Below are positions 61,019-64,000 of a stretch of 64,000 nt of DNA, one piece after another; the first letter of the stretch is position 1; each line of letters opens with the position of its first letter. The stretch lies in assembly GCA_015956445.1 (NCBI GenBank), contig WIUZ02000030.1, forward strand, positions 62,001 to 126,000, given 5' to 3'. The translations under genes were made by a program, and so were the position numbers. This DNA is from Thelephora terrestris. Its lineage: Eukaryota > Basidiomycota > Agaricomycetes > Thelephorales > Thelephoraceae. The notes below the pieces were generated by a model. It had not been told where the DNA came from. It did not search any database and saw nothing but the letters and a program-made list of their open reading frames with translations.

Positions 61019-61478
61019 TGATTTCGCCGTTTTACCCCCTTTCATTTCCTTTATTTAACGCCTCATCACCACTAAGTCAGTTGGTGCCCTGCCCTAAACA
61101 CGGCGGTAAACTGTTTATTATGCAGTATGCCCTATGCTTAACGACTCAAAGTCCAATACGTGGAACGTGCTACTCGTCAAGATACCCCAGAAGACCCGAG
61201 GTATAATACGTGAACATGTACCGGCGGACCTTCATACGAAGATCCCCCCTACCTGGCCCTCCGTTGCCCCTGGACGACTAGTAGATATTCAGGCTACCGA
61301 CAACAAGGGATGTATTAATAAGCGTCGCGCGCTGACCTCTCGCAGAAGTCAACCGGCTTATTAATCTGACCCTTGGATTGGACTTATGAAAACCATTATG
61401 CTTTACGACTCATGGATCACGCGCAATAGACAAAATAGAAAGAAGATTAATTGGAAGCCGACAGTACAAAAGAGTTAT
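61019..61478. other. Intergenic, convergent 3' regions
   Basis: About 460 bases between the stops of the BTB-like and coiled-coil genes. No gene or repeat recognised. Confidence 0.5.
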
Positions 61479-62745
61479 TTAATCAATATCTCTTCGAATC
61501 CTTTGTACTACTTCCAACGCCGATCTCACCAACTCCTCATTCACCCAGTTCTGCTCCCGGATCTCGTTCGGGTCTACGTCCGACAGGTCGTCGTAATCTG
61601 GAAGCTCTGTGTCAGAGTTCGGTTCGCTATCAGGAACGAACTCGGCATACGGATCGTACTCCAGAGCAGGCCATTGACGGCGACTACCCCAAGGAGTAGA
61701 TACGAATCCAGGACGAGGAGTGTCCCGACGAACAACTCCCAAGTTCTGATAGAACTCGTCGCTCCCGATCTCGATAACCTCATCATCAACAGGAACCAAC
61801 CTGTTCTCGTGTCGAACCAACAAGCGAGCGGGTGGCGACTCAGCCCGATTGGGAATTATCGGCGACCCGGCCCGATACAGAACCTCCTCTCCCTCTTCTT
61901 CTTCGACTCGGACCTCCGGCTCGTTACACCTCCTCTGGAGATCCCGGACTTCTCCGGTCAACTCGGAGACACGACGAGTAAGGCGAACCTAAAACGAATA
62001 GGGTTAGAAGACATCAAAAACCTTCAACCCCTACTCGTTACCTTATCGTCTTCCAACTCTCCGGTTTTAGTAACCAGAGCCCGGACCAAGTCCTTGAGAG
62101 TGGTCACCTCTCCCTAAAAAGAAAGTTTGAGTTAGAAAGGTCAATTACTCCTGACCCAAACTTTCTTACCTTCAACAAATTGATATCGGCCCCCTGCCGA
62201 ACAACGGTATCCTCCTGTCCATGAATGACCCCCTGCATATCCTCCTTCCAATTCTCCAAAGCTTCTATCTCCTCCCGACGACCATCAATACGCTCGTTGA
62301 CATGAGCCACTTCGTCCATTAACATGGACCCAACGTTCCCTGTATGGAGAACGCTGGCCTCCAACACGGAGTTGAAGGTCTCGTTGGACTCGGTCACAAA
62401 CTCGACACCCCTATTGAGGAGTTCGGTCGCATACGGGTTAGTCTCGATGCGCGCCAACTTGCGCCGAGACACCCTACGAGCGGCCTGGAGGAAGTCCCTG
62501 AAACCTAAAAGGAGTTAGCTTGAATTCCTAAACCGGAATGTGCAAGCAGGGCCCCCACCTAAATCAGAGAATCCCTCATTGGGATCGGCGGTGGCGGTCC
62601 TATCCATAACCGCTCCTAAAGTAGGATAAGGGCGGGACGGATCACGGCGGGCATGGGAGAAGCGGTCGATGTTGAAGTTGTTCTCCTGAACAGGAGAGTA
62701 GGAGGAGGAACGACGAGTGGGATTACGAGTAGAGGCTCGAGGCAT
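61479..62745 (-). CDS. Unrecognised coiled-coil protein, acidic C terminus
   Basis: 367 residues; exons 62745-62559, 62504-62170, 62113-62042 and 61988-61479, phases agree. Basic, Ser/Arg-rich N terminus (MPRASTRNPTRRSSSYSP), then a long helical part with heptad character (FRDFLQAARRVSRRKLARIE, EVAHVNERIDGRREEIEALE, LKDLVRALVTKTGELEDDK, VRLTRRVSELTGEVRDLQRR), then an acidic, disordered C terminus (EPEVRVEEEEGEEV, DTELPDYDDLSDVDPNEI) ending VVQRIRRDID. No known domain recognised. The combination of basic head, coiled coil and acidic tail is common in structural or repeat-associated proteins of Agaricomycetes, but I would not assign a role. Confidence 0.72.
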
Positions 62746-64000
62746 GTTGGCTGTATGTAACAAAGGGAGGTTTGTTGGAAGACCAGTCATCCAACCCCCT
62801 TTGGTTATATACCAAATGCCACGCCCCTTCCACGACTCAGGAGTTGAGTCATCATTTCTATTGTTTACTGCGCATGACCCACATGACATCATATGCCCCT
62901 ATCTTTAGTCATATGCTCCCTTTTTGCCATTGGCTGTTAGTCAGCCATACCCACATTCCTTCCGAACATTCTCAGGATACGTCATGCTTTGTAACTGCTT
63001 TGTAATGCTCTCAAATTGCTATTGGCCGCCACACTTTCGTTTATCAGCTGATAATTTGTAGCATTAGTCACCACGTAACGCACAGACCATGCAGTGCTGC
63101 GCACGGACCATGTTTGTCTGTGTTTGTATCCATAGTATAGTTACATGTGACGGTCACATCACAAATCTAAGTAGTATATATACTCGGAGTAGTTTAGCCT
63201 GTACTCCTTAGATTTGTTATCATCAGACTCTCCGTGACCTCTACTGCTGTGTGCTTAGAGCAAGAGTGCCTGAAGACCCTTGTCTCCTTCTTTCTCCTCT
63301 TCTCCAATCTAGTCTGTGAAGAGACTTCCGATATCCCTGGGTTTGCAACAGGGTTATAACTGTGTGTTTGACCCCTGAGTGTGATAGGTTTGAATAGCAA
63401 GAGTGCTATTAAACTGTAGAGGTCGCGTCGGCCTGACACACTCTGTGTTCTGCATCCTGGAGGAGCTTCTGGGCTTCGGAAGTCGTGCCACAACTTCTGG
63501 GGACCAATGGCAAGGATGCCAGTAGGCTCCAGGAGGTAAGGGATGGTGTCATGAATGCCAAGGTCCTCGGAATGATGGGGAAGTGTATAACCCAAACAGT
63601 CACAGGTGCAATCGGAAAGCCTGCATGGAAGGCTGAAGCAAAGATTACTGATGGGGCGGTGAAACTCCTCATGGTTGAGGAGCGTGGTATGCTGGCGGCA
63701 GGGGACATTTCAGATGATGAAGTGAAGATGGCTGAGTGATGTGACACTTTTGGGGTATCTAGTGACAAGGCCTCCAGAGATCTCTGTTGTTATTCTGCTC
63801 TCCACCCTTGAGGTGAACCTCCTTTGCTCTCGTGCCCCCCCCCCTTTGTAGTTTACGTCATGGACTATCTCTTGCCTTCACCCATGCCTATCCCTTTGTG
63901 ATTCTTCCAGGGTTTTTTGTGGATCATCTAGGTGGGGCAATGCAACCCCATTACATATGCCAGTCATCCTGTACACGTCTATATGAGGCCAGCCATCCTG
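62746..64000. other. Right-edge region, repeat-rich, no clear host gene
   Basis: About 1.25 kb. A TATATATAC element lies at about 63173, followed by a pyrimidine-rich tract (63265-63305). This arrangement is reminiscent of a long terminal repeat, but I see no paired copy or coding part. A short plus-strand frame (63485-63739) is not recognised. Near the edge CCAGTCATCCTG and GGCCAGCCATCCTG resemble the minisatellite core at 57.6 kb. Confidence 0.35.

Noticed and set aside
62860-63360. Possible solo LTR (TATA element, pyrimidine tract, CA-like end)
   Set aside because: No paired copy, target duplication, or coding part could be seen; kept only as a remark in the right-edge region.

Overview
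The window looks like nuclear DNA of a mushroom-forming basidiomycete (Agaricomycetes). Nearly every gene is cut by several 48-75 bp introns with GT(R)NGT-type donors, CTRAY-like branch sites and YAG acceptors. The families also fit: expanded F-box genes, multi-pass membrane proteins of unknown function, a TRANK1-like helicase and a wax-synthase-like acyltransferase. Exon models were built by hand from donor, acceptor, reading phase and family conservation. For the models given with exon lists the exon lengths add up to whole codons.

Layout. 0-1.1 kb: 5' end of a large TRANK1/UvrD-like helicase gene (minus). 1.8-2.4 kb: a small secreted repeat protein with five Lys-Arg sites, probably a Kex2-processed peptide precursor. 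3.5-11 kb: a multi-pass membrane protein, a wax synthase, a CTDK-I-type cyclin and PIG-U, with decayed duplicates of PIG-U exon 1 and of the wax synthase 5' end. 11.8-17.4 kb: a large PH-domain scaffold and a SIKE/FGFR1OP2-like coiled-coil protein. 18.3-28.7 kb: PX-PH phospholipase D and the ribosome-assembly GTPase EFL1, converging. 30-36.5 kb: two tandem kinase-like genes that lack the catalytic aspartates, with about 4 kb of apparently gene-free DNA between them. 37-40 kb: the metallochaperone GTPase ZNG1 and a STYX-like pseudophosphatase, divergent over 116 bp. 40.5-46.7 kb: a tandem array of three F-box genes; the first has a DNA element in its first intron and the second is frameshifted. 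47-56 kb: HUT1 (ER nucleotide-sugar transporter), a DUF6533-type membrane protein, a gene-poor stretch, and a DUF4436 membrane protein. 56.7-64 kb: an inverted copy of the HUT1 3' end, AT-rich and minisatellite repeats, then three lineage-type genes (a CxC-type finger protein, a BTB-like protein, a coiled-coil protein) in repeat-rich DNA.

How the genes work together. Most of the identified genes are single-copy housekeeping functions: GPI anchoring, 60S maturation, phosphatidic acid signalling, RNA polymerase II CTD phosphorylation, zinc metalloenzyme activation and ER sugar transport. They are not an operon or a metabolic cluster. The accessory part is the tandem or segmental duplicates (pseudokinases, F-box genes, PIG-U and HUT1 relics) and the repeat-rich right end. 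The most interesting candidate for an undescribed system is the repeat peptide precursor at 1.8-2.4 kb, followed by the pseudokinase pair.
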